Shown here one piece after another: positions 1-7,253 of a stretch of 27,589 nt of DNA; position 1 is the stretch's first letter; each line of letters begins with the position of its first letter. Under the pieces are notes generated by a model. The model saw only the letters and a list, made by a program, of their open reading frames with translations, was not told the origin of the DNA and ran no database searches. A program made the position numbers and the translations under genes. Source of the stretch: DATGMS01 sp040905145 (GTDB taxonomy: Bacteria; Bacteroidota; Bacteroidia; Cytophagales; Cyclobacteriaceae); NCBI GenBank assembly GCA_040905145.1, contig JBBDSC010000157.1, positions 1-27,589 on the forward strand, read 5' to 3'.

Positions 1-415
1 TTTACCATTTTGGTAAGATAAAGAAGATGTTGAAAAGGAGTTTTTAGAGGTTCCCATAAGTCCATGGGCAGGAATTGGTTTTTCCTGCCATTGTATCTTT
101 TAAATAAAAGGTTATAGGTAAAGACACCCACAGCGGCAGGAGGACCAATTTTGCATAAACAAAAGCAGAAGGGATGGGGAGATAGACTCCCTCTGTCCCG
201 TCGCTTCATTTCCTTTTGGGACTCGGTGATGAAGGTAACTAAAGCTTATATGGAATATGATTTCGCCCCTACAGGGCTTGGATGGTGTTTCGCCTCTTTA
301 TCTACAGGGCTCCACCCTGTGTTAAGCTATGGCGCCCGCTTTGGGGCTTAAATTACTCCGGAATATCATGCGGTATGCCGTGGACCGCGGACTGTTGACC
401 GATTGGACACACGGA
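1..415. other. Repeat-rich intergenic region with hairpins
   Basis: No convincing gene lies here; the open frames that cross it run through repeat sequence. A short palindrome TACCA-TTT-TGGTA sits near the left edge. A hairpin at 67-89 (GGCAGGAA, 7-nt loop, TTCCTGCC) could be a weak terminator for something upstream of the window, but it lacks a clean T run. A REP-like repeat occupies 259-353 (separate entry). A short inverted repeat (GCGGT/ACCGC) lies at about 370-388, past the 3' end of ung. Confidence 0.6.
259..353 (+). repeat. REP-like palindromic element, copy 1
   Basis: This 95-nt element starts GATTTCGCCC, contains two arms of the CAGGGCT...CACCCTG type, and ends GGGGCTTAAAT. It matches the element at 12875-12968 in the same orientation and the one at 13123-13214 in inverse orientation. 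The halves hold nested inverted repeats (CGCCCCTACAGGGCT; ACAGGGCTCCACCCTGT), so it could fold as tandem hairpins. Similar GGGC-rich intergenic elements are common in Bacteroidota genomes. No transposase lies nearby, so if mobile it would move in trans. Confidence 0.7.
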
Positions 416-1078
416 TCACCAATTAATCTCCTCCAGGCCCTTTTCCCTCAGATATTCATTGGCCTTACCGAAATGGCCGCAACCAAAAAAACCCCGGTGT
501 GCAGAGAAGGGGCTGGGATGAGGCGCATAAAGCTTCAGGTGGTCTTTATCCGAAATTACAGCAGCTTTTTTTTGGGCGTAAGCTCCCCAAAGCATAAAAA
601 CAATATCTTTTCTTTCTTCGGCCAGTTTCTTTATCACAGCATCTGTAAACTCTTCCCATCCCTTTTTCTGGTGTGATCCAGCTTGATGCGCCCGAACAGT
701 CAAAGTGGCATTTAACAATAAAACCCCCTGTTCCGCCCATCTTCCCAAGTTTCCATTTGAGGGAATGGGAGCACCCAAATCCCGGTGGAGTTCCTTGAAA
801 ATATTCGATAATGAAGGAGGAAAAGGTACTCCCTCTTTCACCGAAAAGGCCAAGCCATGAGCCTGACCTGGTCCATGATATGGATCCTGACCTAAAATCA
901 CCACTTTGACCTGATCAAAAGGACATAGGTAGAAGGCCTGAAAGATTTCTTTTCCCGGGGGATAAACGGATTTATTCCCGTGCTCACTTTTGACAAATGC
1001 GGTAAGGGATTGAAAATAATCCCTGTCAAACTCTTGGGACAATACTTTTTCCCAGCTTTCTTCTATTTTAACTTTCAT
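416..1078 (-). CDS. ung: Uracil-DNA glycosylase (family 1)
   Basis: The enzyme removes uracil from DNA at the first step of base excision repair in the cytoplasm. The protein is 220 aa, the usual family length. It has the family-1 water-activating motif GQDPYHGP at residues 63-70 (catalytic Asp65), the uracil-binding stretch VLLLNATLTVRAH near 119-131, and the minor-groove loop HPSPFSAHRGFFGCGHF starting at His187, the catalytic histidine. It is transcribed divergently from apaG across a 77-nt gap, with no visible operon partner. All key residues are present, so it should be functional. The identification is firm because the two active-site motifs are diagnostic of the family. Confidence 0.97.
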   Translation of the reverse strand: MKVKIEESWEKVLSQEFDRDYFQSLTAFVKSEHGNKSVYPPGKEIFQAFYLCPFDQVKVVILGQDPYHGPGQAHGLAFSVKEGVPFPPSLSNIFKELHRDLGAPIPSNGNLGRWAEQGVLLLNATLTVRAHQAGSHQKKGWEEFTDAVIKKLAEERKDIVFMLWGAYAQKKAAVISDKDHLKLYAPHPSPFSAHRGFFGCGHFGKANEYLREKGLEEINW

Positions 1079-1155
1079 TTAGATAAATTTTAGTTGGGTT
1101 TCCAATATAATCCTTTAATTTCGAAGATATATTTCTTTGAGGCAACAAATTGAAG

Positions 1156-1542
1156 ATGGTCATTGCTATTACAGAAGGTATAAAAGTAAGTATAGAAGCT
1201 ATTTATCAGGCTGAATTTTCCAGTCCTCATCAACAACATTTTGTTTTTACTTATAAAGCCAATATCGAAAACCACAGTAAAGTGACCGTGCAGCTTATAC
1301 GGAGGAAATGGGAAATATTCGATGCCGGGCATTCTTATAAATTGGTAGAGGGGGATGGCGTAGTGGGGCAGCAACCTGTACTCGAGCCGGGCAATTCTCA
1401 CCAGTATGTCTCAGGTTGCAATTTAAGATCAGGATTGGGGAAAATGAGTGGCAGCTATTTTATGGAAAAATTGGTTGATGGAAAATTAATTGAGATTAAA
1501 ATCCCTGAATTCCAACTAATTGCTGATGTTTTCGATAATTAA
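1156..1542 (+). CDS. apaG: ApaG domain protein (DUF525)
   Basis: This 128-aa protein is a single ApaG/DUF525 domain, a fibronectin-III-like beta sandwich. The family signature is visible as VVGQQPVLEPGNSHQY followed by VSGCNLRSGLGKMSGSY. Family members have been linked to cobalt/magnesium resistance, and the domain also occurs as a protein-interaction module; the molecular role is unclear. I start at ATG 1156; an in-frame TTG at 1150 would add two residues. The stop is only 2 nt before the GTG start of the methyltransferase, so the two are probably co-transcribed. It is divergent from ung. Confidence 0.9.
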   Translation: MVIAITEGIKVSIEAIYQAEFSSPHQQHFVFTYKANIENHSKVTVQLIRRKWEIFDAGHSYKLVEGDGVVGQQPVLEPGNSHQYVSGCNLRSGLGKMSGSYFMEKLVDGKLIEIKIPEFQLIADVFDN

Positions 1543-1544
1543 GC

Positions 1545-2327
1545 GTGAAACTTCAATTATACCAGGCTTTACAATACGTAGAATATTACTTAAAGAAGGA
1601 AGACAGGCACTCCCTCCAATCACCTTTTGCTTATCGGATATACCAAGGTCTGAAAAGCTATTACTTAAAAAACAAACACCAATTTCCCGAAATAGAACAG
1701 ATGAGGAATTCGCTCTCGCTAGATGAGAGCAAATTGTTCGTGAAAGATTTAGGTGCTGGTTCCCATCAATTTTCCTCTCCCGAAAGAAAAATTTCGGATA
1801 TCGTCCGATACAGTACCTCCTCCAAGAAATATGCTTTGCTATATCAATATTTCTGTTCCCTCACCCCGGCCCAGACCGTGCTGGAATTGGGCACTTGTCT
1901 TGGGGTGAATACCTGTTATCTGGCAGAAGTGACACAAGGAAAACTTTATACCTTTGAAGGGGCAGATGCCTTGATCAACCAGGCACAAAAACACATCCAT
2001 TCCAATAAAAAAATCCATGTGATCCCTGGGAATATTTCTGAAACTTTACCACCTTTCTTGAAGGAAAACCACTCAATTGATTTCGCTTTTGTGGATGCCA
2101 ATCATACTTATGGGCATACCATGAGCTATTTGAGTCAGTTGATGGAATGTTCCCATGAGGAAACCATCCTGGTCATCGGGGATATCCATTGGTCAAAGGA
2201 GATGAACCGTGCCTGGTATCAAATTATCCAGTCAAACCATATTCGATTCAGCTTGGATTTTTATGAATGTGGTGTCCTTTTTTTTAAGGAAGGCCTGGAA
2301 AAAGGACATCATGTGCTGCATTATTAA
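1545..2327 (+). CDS. Class I SAM-dependent methyltransferase
   Basis: The 260-aa protein has a Rossmann-type methyltransferase core. The SAM-binding motif I, VLELGTCLGVN, is at residues 112-122, followed by an acidic strand end (LYTFEGAD) and a motif IV-like DFAFVDANHTYGHT. The pattern fits the Methyltransf_24 / O-methyltransferase-like group; the substrate cannot be told. About 100 N-terminal residues precede the core and may form a substrate or dimerisation lid. The start is GTG at 1545, two bases after apaG, with no upstream ATG in frame, so translation is probably coupled. No signal peptide or membrane segment is seen. Confidence 0.85.
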   Translation: MKLQLYQALQYVEYYLKKEDRHSLQSPFAYRIYQGLKSYYLKNKHQFPEIEQMRNSLSLDESKLFVKDLGAGSHQFSSPERKISDIVRYSTSSKKYALLYQYFCSLTPAQTVLELGTCLGVNTCYLAEVTQGKLYTFEGADALINQAQKHIHSNKKIHVIPGNISETLPPFLKENHSIDFAFVDANHTYGHTMSYLSQLMECSHEETILVIGDIHWSKEMNRAWYQIIQSNHIRFSLDFYECGVLFFKEGLEKGHHVLHY

Positions 2328-2468
2328 TTTGGTCTGGAAATTGCTTAGTGAGAAAAAGTGATTGGTGGGAGCAGGATCTAATATGGCTTTCTTTATAAAA
2401 CCGGGCTGCATTTCAAGCCGTTTCATCATGCTGTTAAGAGAATAAAATTCAAGTGATATAAAAAAATT

Positions 2469-3389
2469 ATGAGTACCGACGAATCCCCTGAAAAAGAGAA
2501 AAGCAGCGATAATGGAAAAAACATCCTGATTTTTGTATTGGTTATTTTAGTGATCTTAAGTGGAATAAAACTTTATCGGGATTCCATAGACCGATCGCAG
2601 AAATCAGAAGAGATTTTGATCCTTTCTGAGGATAACAGTGAATTGAACATGAGGATTGACTCCATGACCTTCCAATTGGACTTAAGGATCAAGGAAATCG
2701 AGAAACTAGGAGGGGACGTGGATTCATTGGTCTCCATCAAGGATCAATTGATTATAGAAAGAAACTCGGATAAAAAAAGATCTGCCACAGAAATAGCCAG
2801 CTTAAACAAAAAGATAGATGGTTACTCTGTACTCCTACAGGAAAAAGACGGGGAAATCCTTAAGTTAAGGGATATCAATGAACAACTGTATACGGAAAAC
2901 AAGGATTTAAAGGACACCAAGGCGGAAATTGAGGAAGAAGTAGTTAAACTCAACATCAAGCAGCAAGAATTGGAGGAAAAAGTAAATATTGCTGCAACAC
3001 TTAGAGCTGAAAATATAGAAATCGCAGCGGTCAATTCCAGAGGCAGGGAAAGAACCGGTAGATTTAGAAGCCGACACTTGGAAAAGCTAAAAATTTCCTT
3101 CACCCTCGGGGACAATAAAGTGGCTGAAGCTGGCACCAAGGATATCTACGTTCAGGTTTTCACGCCTAATAACCAGGTGATCTTCGATGTTGCTAAAGGA
3201 TCGGGAACATTCAACATAGATGGGAGAGAGGAATTTTTTACAGCAAAACAGGATATCCTGTTCAATAATACACAACAACAATTGACCTATTACTATGAAA
3301 AAGGCTCCGATTATAACTCAGGTGTCTATAGTGTGAAAGTTTATGCCGACAGCTTTTTGATCGGATCCGAAACTTTTGAAGTAAGATAG
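2469..3389 (+). CDS. Membrane-anchored coiled-coil protein
   Basis: The function is unknown. The 306-aa protein has a short charged N-terminus, one hydrophobic segment at about residues 19-36 (ILIFVLVILVILSGIKLY), a long heptad-rich Glu/Lys/Leu coiled coil at about 45-175, and a C-terminal domain of roughly 100 residues rich in beta-strand sequence (SFTLGDNKVAEAG ... VYSVKVYADSFLIGSETFEV) that resembles an Ig-like sandwich. The likely topology is an inner-membrane anchor with the coiled coil and C-terminal domain in the periplasm. It lies 141 nt after the methyltransferase and well ahead of rpsF. A structural, envelope-spanning or scaffold role is possible; none can be assigned from sequence. 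Confidence 0.75.
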   Translation: MSTDESPEKEKSSDNGKNILIFVLVILVILSGIKLYRDSIDRSQKSEEILILSEDNSELNMRIDSMTFQLDLRIKEIEKLGGDVDSLVSIKDQLIIERNSDKKRSATEIASLNKKIDGYSVLLQEKDGEILKLRDINEQLYTENKDLKDTKAEIEEEVVKLNIKQQELEEKVNIAATLRAENIEIAAVNSRGRERTGRFRSRHLEKLKISFTLGDNKVAEAGTKDIYVQVFTPNNQVIFDVAKGSGTFNIDGREEFFTAKQDILFNNTQQQLTYYYEKGSDYNSGVYSVKVYADSFLIGSETFEVR

Positions 3390-3425
3390 GGTTTAGCCAT
3401 TATTTAGCATGCAAGAGGATCTTTG

Positions 3426-3453
3426 GTACAAAGTAGGAAGTACAAGGTACAAA
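3426..3453 (+). repeat. Heptamer tandem array (GTACAAA type)
   Basis: Four consecutive 7-nt units are GTACAAA, GTAGGAA, GTACAAG and GTACAAA. The phase is exact and each unit keeps GTA at its start. It lies 36 nt after the stop of the coiled-coil gene. Confidence 0.6.
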
Positions 3454-3503
3454 GACTTAATCCGAATCGGTCTCCTGTCTTCCTGCCTGTAAGTTTTTCC
3501 CAT

Positions 3504-3545
3504 GGTTATCGATGGTCGGTGATCTGATAGCGGTTAGCAGTTACA
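3504..3545 (+). repeat. Degenerate heptamer array (GGTTATC type)
   Basis: Six 7-nt units in phase are GGTTATC, GATGGTC, GGTGATC, TGATAGC, GGTTAGC and AGTTACA. Identity between neighbours is partial, as in an old or constantly mutating tandem array. It does not code. Confidence 0.5.
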
Positions 3546-3699
3546 TAAGTGATCTGTGGGACGGTTATTTGGGTACCGCTTATTCGTCGGTTACTTACCA
3601 CTGAATTAGCCTTTACTGACTACTGATAACCGCATAGCTGCATCTTTCTTCCCCATTAGGCTTACATCTGAATTATTAAGAAGGTTTATCGCACCAAGG

Positions 3700-3731
3700 T
3701 TTGTTTAATACCAAATAAAGATTTATTTTTG
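3700..3731 (+). promoter_or_regulatory. Bacteroidota-type promoter of rpsF operon
   Basis: A -33 element TTTG (3700-3703) and a -7 element TATTTTTG (3724-3731, matching TAnnTTTG) are separated by 20 nt, within the 19-21 nt expected for the primary sigma factor of Bacteroidota. The rpsF start is 38 nt further on. This is the best promoter match in the window. Confidence 0.85.
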
Positions 3732-3769
3732 CGGTCTGTTTAAACATTTCAATATTAAACGATTACAGA

Positions 3770-4141
3770 ATGTTCCAAAAAAATTATGAAACGGTATTCA
3801 TACTAACTCCCGTTTTGTCTGAAATTCAGATGAAGGATACCGTAGACAAGTTTGTAAACTTGTTAAAAGAAGAGGGGGCAGAGGTTATCAACGTTGAAAA
3901 TTGGGGGCTTAAGAAAATGGCTTACGCTATCCAAAAGAAAAGCACCGGCTTTTATGTCATGATTGAATTCAATTCAGAACCTACTTTGATCAAGAAGCTC
4001 GAGATTGAACTTAGAAGAGAGGAAAAAGTATTGCGTTTCCTTACTACAGCATTGGACAAACATGCTGTTATATATGGGGAAAGAAGAAGAAAAGGTGAAT
4101 TTAATAAAAAATCTGAAGTTAAGGAGGAGCCAGCAAAATGA
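3770..4141 (+). CDS. rpsF: 30S ribosomal protein S6
   Basis: S6 binds the central domain of 16S rRNA together with S18 in the small subunit platform. The 123-aa protein begins MFQKNYETVFILTPVL, contains the typical VENWGLKKMAYAI stretch and an R-rich EIELRREEKVLRFLT segment, and ends in a charged tail (KKSEVKEEPAK). It is the first gene of the operon, behind a strong promoter, and its stop overlaps the rpsR start by 4 nt (ATGA). A strong Shine-Dalgarno for rpsR, AAGGAGGAG, lies inside its last codons (4121-4129). Confidence 0.98.
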   Translation: MFQKNYETVFILTPVLSEIQMKDTVDKFVNLLKEEGAEVINVENWGLKKMAYAIQKKSTGFYVMIEFNSEPTLIKKLEIELRREEKVLRFLTTALDKHAVIYGERRRKGEFNKKSEVKEEPAK

Positions 4142-4389
4142 CACTTAAAAACGAACCAATCAACAGAGGGGAAAACAGGAAAAAATACTGTCGCTTCAAA
4201 AAGCACGGCATCAAATATATTGATTACAAGGATCCTAACTTCTTATTGAAGTTTGTAAATGAACAGGGCAAAATCCTTCCCAGGAGATTGAGCGGTAATT
4301 CCGCTAAATTCCAAAGAAAAGTAGCTACCGCAATTAAAAAGGCAAGGCACTTGGCTTTATTACCTTATGTTACTGACGGATTGAAGTAA
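4138..4389 (+). CDS. rpsR: 30S ribosomal protein S18
   Basis: S18 is the partner of S6 on the 30S platform. This 83-aa protein shows the conserved core: KKYCRFKKHGIKYIDYKD, then ILPRRLSGNSAKFQRKVATAIKKARHLALLPY split across residues about 50-78. It starts inside the rpsF stop codon (ATGA overlap) and is preceded by AAGGAGGAG, which is unusually strong for Bacteroidota and suggests tightly coupled translation. One cysteine remains (KKYCRF), so it is not the four-cysteine zinc form. rplI follows after 41 nt. Confidence 0.98.
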   Translation: MTLKNEPINRGENRKKYCRFKKHGIKYIDYKDPNFLLKFVNEQGKILPRRLSGNSAKFQRKVATAIKKARHLALLPYVTDGLK

Positions 4390-4430
4390 TACAGCCCTGT
4401 TCTATTCTACATCAATAAAATTCAACAACA

Positions 4431-4874
4431 ATGGACGTTATTTTAAAAACAGACATAAAAGGACTTGGCTATAAAAATGACCTAGTACCTGTAAAGCCGG
4501 GGTATGGAAGAAATTACCTTATCCCTCAGGGTTTTGCTGTATTGGCCACCAAATCCAACAAAAGAATCCTTGAAGAAAACATCAAGCAAGCCGCTCACAA
4601 AGCTGAAAAAGTCAAAACTGAAGCGGAAGGAATTGCTGCTAAAATAGAATCCCTTACTTTGGAAATCAAGGCAAAGATCGGTGAATCAGGTAAGATTTTC
4701 GGAAAGGTCACCACCCTTCAAATTTCTGATGCCCTGGCTAACAATGGAGTGAATGTCGACAGAAAAAAGATTTCCATTAACACCCCTGTCGTAGGTGCCG
4801 GAGAGTATGAAGCAGAAGTAGATCTTCACAGAGAAGTGAAAACCCACGTGAAATTTATGGTAGTGGCTGAATAA
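4431..4874 (+). CDS. rplI: 50S ribosomal protein L9
   Basis: L9 binds 23S rRNA near the L1 stalk. The protein is 147 aa, the full two-domain length. The N-terminal RNA-binding domain carries DVILKTDIKGLGYKNDLV and VKPGYGRNYLIPQGFA; a long connecting helix rich in Ala/Glu/Lys follows, and the C-terminal domain includes KIGESGKIFGKVTTLQI. It is the last gene of the rpsF-rpsR-rplI operon, and a strong hairpin terminator begins 27 nt after the stop. Confidence 0.98.
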   Translation: MDVILKTDIKGLGYKNDLVPVKPGYGRNYLIPQGFAVLATKSNKRILEENIKQAAHKAEKVKTEAEGIAAKIESLTLEIKAKIGESGKIFGKVTTLQISDALANNGVNVDRKKISINTPVVGAGEYEAEVDLHREVKTHVKFMVVAE

Positions 4875-4900
4875 CCCACCCTTTAATAATATTATTTTTC

Positions 4901-4933
4901 AAAAAGCTAAGAATCAAATTCTTAGCTTTTTTT
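4901..4933 (+). terminator. Rho-independent terminator of the rpsF operon
   Basis: A perfect stem AAAAAGCTAAGAAT (4901-4914) / ATTCTTAGCTTTTT (4918-4931) has a 3-nt loop and a T run of seven. The A-rich left arm could also let it work on the other strand. Confidence 0.9.
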
Positions 4934-5025
4934 ATGCCCTTTAAACTTTAAAAACTACTTTATCAAAACCTCTAACTTGAAAAAAAGATATTTATATTTA
5001 ACGGATAGTTACCAGATATAAGTAA

Positions 5026-5367
5026 AAAATAAATGGGTTCTGGGATGGGGATAAAAACTTCAAAATAAGATTTGCACCCGATGAACTGGGGATATGAACT
5101 TATAAAACTTCCTTTTCAGAAAAGGAAAATGCAGGACTACATCAGCAATAAGGACAATTAGAATGTGTTCCCAATAACAGTAATCAACTCCTGTTCAAAA
5201 ATGGTGCTACCCAAAGAATCAAAAGAGACTACCACTTTAGCTCTGGGGATGGAACTCCCTTCTTTTCACTGCCTGTACAGCTGGAACGGGCTTTAAAATC
5301 CACTGATGAGGAATGGGACAGGTACTTGAATCACCGGGTTGAAAATAATTACAATGTCGGGGGTTAA
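5026..5367 (+). pseudogene. Decayed DUF5060/DUF4038 glycosidase fragment
   Basis: One reading frame with no usable start translates into a recognisable hydrolase N-terminus interrupted by two in-frame stops. The first part reads NGFWDGDKNFKIRFAPDELGI, then a TGA (5095-5097) where a Trp is expected, then TYKTSFSEKENAGLH, then a TAA (5149-5151). This is the pattern of the DUF5060 domain (FWDG...RF.PDE.G.W.Y.T). The last part, 5152-5367, carries FSSGDGTPFFSL and DEEWDRYLNHRVENNYNV, which line up with NGKPFFWL and REEADLYLKNRAEKGYTV of the intact DUF4038 enzyme downstream. The frame stops at 5365-5367 and the catalytic barrel is missing. It is therefore a truncated, point-mutated remnant. Confidence 0.75.
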
Positions 5368-5444
5368 ATTAACTGATTATACGACTTTTCTATAATCATT
5401 AAAGCCCGCTGGACTTTATTAACTAATTGCCATTGAAATATGGG

Positions 5445-5511
5445 AATCCCAGAGGGATGGCAAGATTATAGAAACACAAGATAATTATCGATCTTTAATC
5501 CCAGAGGGATG
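5445..5511 (+). repeat. Direct repeat AATCCCAGAGGGATG, two copies
   Basis: Identical 15-nt copies lie at 5445-5459 and 5497-5511, 52 bp apart start to start. Each contains the imperfect palindrome ATCCCAGAGGGAT. The second copy overlaps the most upstream possible ATG of the glycosidase gene, which argues against that start. Confidence 0.7.
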
Positions 5512-5631
5512 AAAGGATTATTACAAATATTGTTCAATAAATACGGCGGCACATTTTCACAAATCTATGTTCAGATATGGACATTCCCAGATCGAGCAGA
5601 CTTTATTAAAACACCTAAATATCATAGTAAC

Positions 5632-6978
5632 ATGATGAAACATCTTTCCCTTTTTTTATGTCTTTTATCCCTCCAGGCACCTGGATTTTCACAATCGACG
5701 GCACCACTGAAAATAAGTGAGGACCAACATTTTATTGTTCACGATAATGGCAAACCATTCTTTTGGCTGGGGGATACCGCTTGGGAGTTGTTCCACAGGA
5801 CAAACCGGGAGGAGGCTGACCTCTACCTAAAGAATAGGGCAGAGAAAGGCTATACAGTCATCCAGGCAGTGATCTTGGCTGAGCTCGATGGGCTTACAGT
5901 GCCCAGTTCCAACGGTGAAAAACCGCTGATCAACAATGATCCCGCCCAGCCCGATGAGGATTATTTTAAGCATGTAGATTATATTGTGGACAAGGCAAAT
6001 GAATTGGGGATGTTCATTGGAATGTTGCCCACCTGGGGCGATAAGTTCAACAAAAGTTGGGGAGTTGGGCCAGAGGTTTTTACGCCTGCCAATGCGTATA
6101 CTTTTGGTAAATTTCTTGGCAAAAGATATAAAGACAAAGCCATCATCTGGATATTGGGCGGTGACAGGAATCCAGCCGATGAGGAGGACATAGAAATCAT
6201 CCGGAAAATGGCAGCTGGAATAAGGGATGAAGTGGGCCAAGATCAACTGATCACCATGCATCCCCAGGGAGGCAGCAATTCCGCCACCTGGTTTCATGAG
6301 GATGAATGGCTGGATCTGAACATGTTCCAATCAGGGCATGGACAGAAGGACAACAAGAATTATCAAATCGCTGAAAAACTTTACAATTTACACCCTACAA
6401 AGCCAGTATTGGATGGAGAACCTGCTTATGAGGACCATCCTATCAACTGGAAAGCCGAAAATGGTTGGTTTGATGAATTCGATAGTAGGAGGGCCGGTTA
6501 TTGGTCTATGTTGGCAGGTGCCTGTGGCCATACGTATGGAAACCATAATATATGGCAAATGTGGTTACCGGAAAGAAATCCTGTTTCCCAAGCAAGAACA
6601 CCATGGACACAGGCTTTGGATTATCCAGGGGCTTTCCAGGCAGGTTATATGAAAACATTTTTTGAATTCCTGGATTGGCAAAAAATGATCCCCAATCAAG
6701 AAATTATCCTAAAGGGCCCCCAAGGATCTGGCATGAAAATTTTGGCGGCCATGGCAGCTGATGGAAGCTTCGTTTTGGCTTATACACCATACGGTTCAAA
6801 TTTCTCCCTGGACTTAAGCCAGTTGAGCGGTGATCAGATATCGGTAAGCTGGTTCAACCCCCAAATTGGTGAAAGTGTAAAGGCTGGAACAATGGAAAAA
6901 AAGGAAACTATGGATTTTGATCCGCCTTCAGATGAGAAAAGGGGAAATGACTGGGTCTTGGTAGTAAAAGCTATGTGA
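5632..6978 (+). CDS. Secreted DUF4038 glycoside hydrolase (GH140-like)
   Basis: The protein is predicted to hydrolyse glycans in the periplasm or outside the cell. From ATG 5632 it is 448 aa with a signal peptide (MMKHLSLFLCLLSLQAPGFSQ). The DUF4038 TIM-barrel follows: NGKPFFWLGDTAWELFHR near residues 40-57, an Asp in WILGGDRNP and a Glu in VLDGEPAYED that are good candidates for the catalytic pair, and AGACGHTYGNHNIWQMW. The last 90 residues look like the Collagen_bind_2-type beta domain that often follows DUF4038 (MAADGSFVLAYTPYG...VSWFNPQIGES). Characterised relatives include GH140 apiosidase, but DUF4038 is broad and the substrate is uncertain. No SusC/D pair lies beside it. It follows a decayed DUF4038 paralogue. 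Confidence 0.85.
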   Translation: MMKHLSLFLCLLSLQAPGFSQSTAPLKISEDQHFIVHDNGKPFFWLGDTAWELFHRTNREEADLYLKNRAEKGYTVIQAVILAELDGLTVPSSNGEKPLINNDPAQPDEDYFKHVDYIVDKANELGMFIGMLPTWGDKFNKSWGVGPEVFTPANAYTFGKFLGKRYKDKAIIWILGGDRNPADEEDIEIIRKMAAGIRDEVGQDQLITMHPQGGSNSATWFHEDEWLDLNMFQSGHGQKDNKNYQIAEKLYNLHPTKPVLDGEPAYEDHPINWKAENGWFDEFDSRRAGYWSMLAGACGHTYGNHNIWQMWLPERNPVSQARTPWTQALDYPGAFQAGYMKTFFEFLDWQKMIPNQEIILKGPQGSGMKILAAMAADGSFVLAYTPYGSNFSLDLSQLSGDQISVSWFNPQIGESVKAGTMEKKETMDFDPPSDEKRGNDWVLVVKAM

Positions 6979-6980
6979 GT

Positions 6981-7012
6981 ATGGTTGAATGGTTATTGGC
7001 TATTGGTTATAA
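6981..7012 (+). repeat. Degenerate octamer array (GGTTAT words)
   Basis: Four 8-nt steps directly after the glycosidase stop are ATGGTTGA, ATGGTTAT, TGGCTATT and GGTTATAA. The similarity is weak but the GGTTA/GGCTA word recurs with 8-nt phase, as in the clearer arrays elsewhere in the window. Confidence 0.4.
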
Positions 7013-7253
7013 AGAATCGGGGGAGAAATGTGCCAAAAAAGCTAGCCACAAAGGCCGAAAAAACCGCTGTTGTGGAATTTCGATAAACCATCAGGAAATA
7101 TAGCCGGATACTATGCCATTACTTAAGATTAGGACAGATTTAAGTTCTAATTTTAGCCGTTTACAATATCTCTGATTTCAATCAGATTCTCCCAAAACCG
7201 ATTATTCATGAAATCATTAATGAGGAATTATAGGATGAATTCGGCAGGCACTT

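Larger units (their letters stand above)
3390..3699. other. Intergenic region with two heptamer-period arrays
   Basis: No gene is seen. The stretch contains two degenerate 7-bp-period arrays (3426-3453 and 3504-3545, separate entries), followed by further scattered GGTTA/GGTTAT-like words up to about 3630. The right edge leads into the rpsF promoter. Confidence 0.6.
4934..5631. other. Intergenic region holding the remnant and a short repeat
   Basis: Apart from the glycosidase remnant (5026-5367) and the 15-nt direct repeat at 5445-5511, no gene is seen. The stretch before 5026 is AT-rich with no motif recognised. The DUF4038 reading frame is open back to an ATG at 5509, but that ATG lies inside a repeat copy and the added 41 residues have no signal-peptide character. 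Confidence 0.55.

Noticed and set aside
151..676. Two overlapping plus-strand open frames (66 and 115 codons)
   Set aside because: The first runs through the REP-like repeat and the second through the antisense of ung; neither shows protein-like features.
3426..3545. CRISPR-like repeats
   Set aside because: The units are 7 nt with no spacers; these are short tandem arrays, and no cas gene is present.
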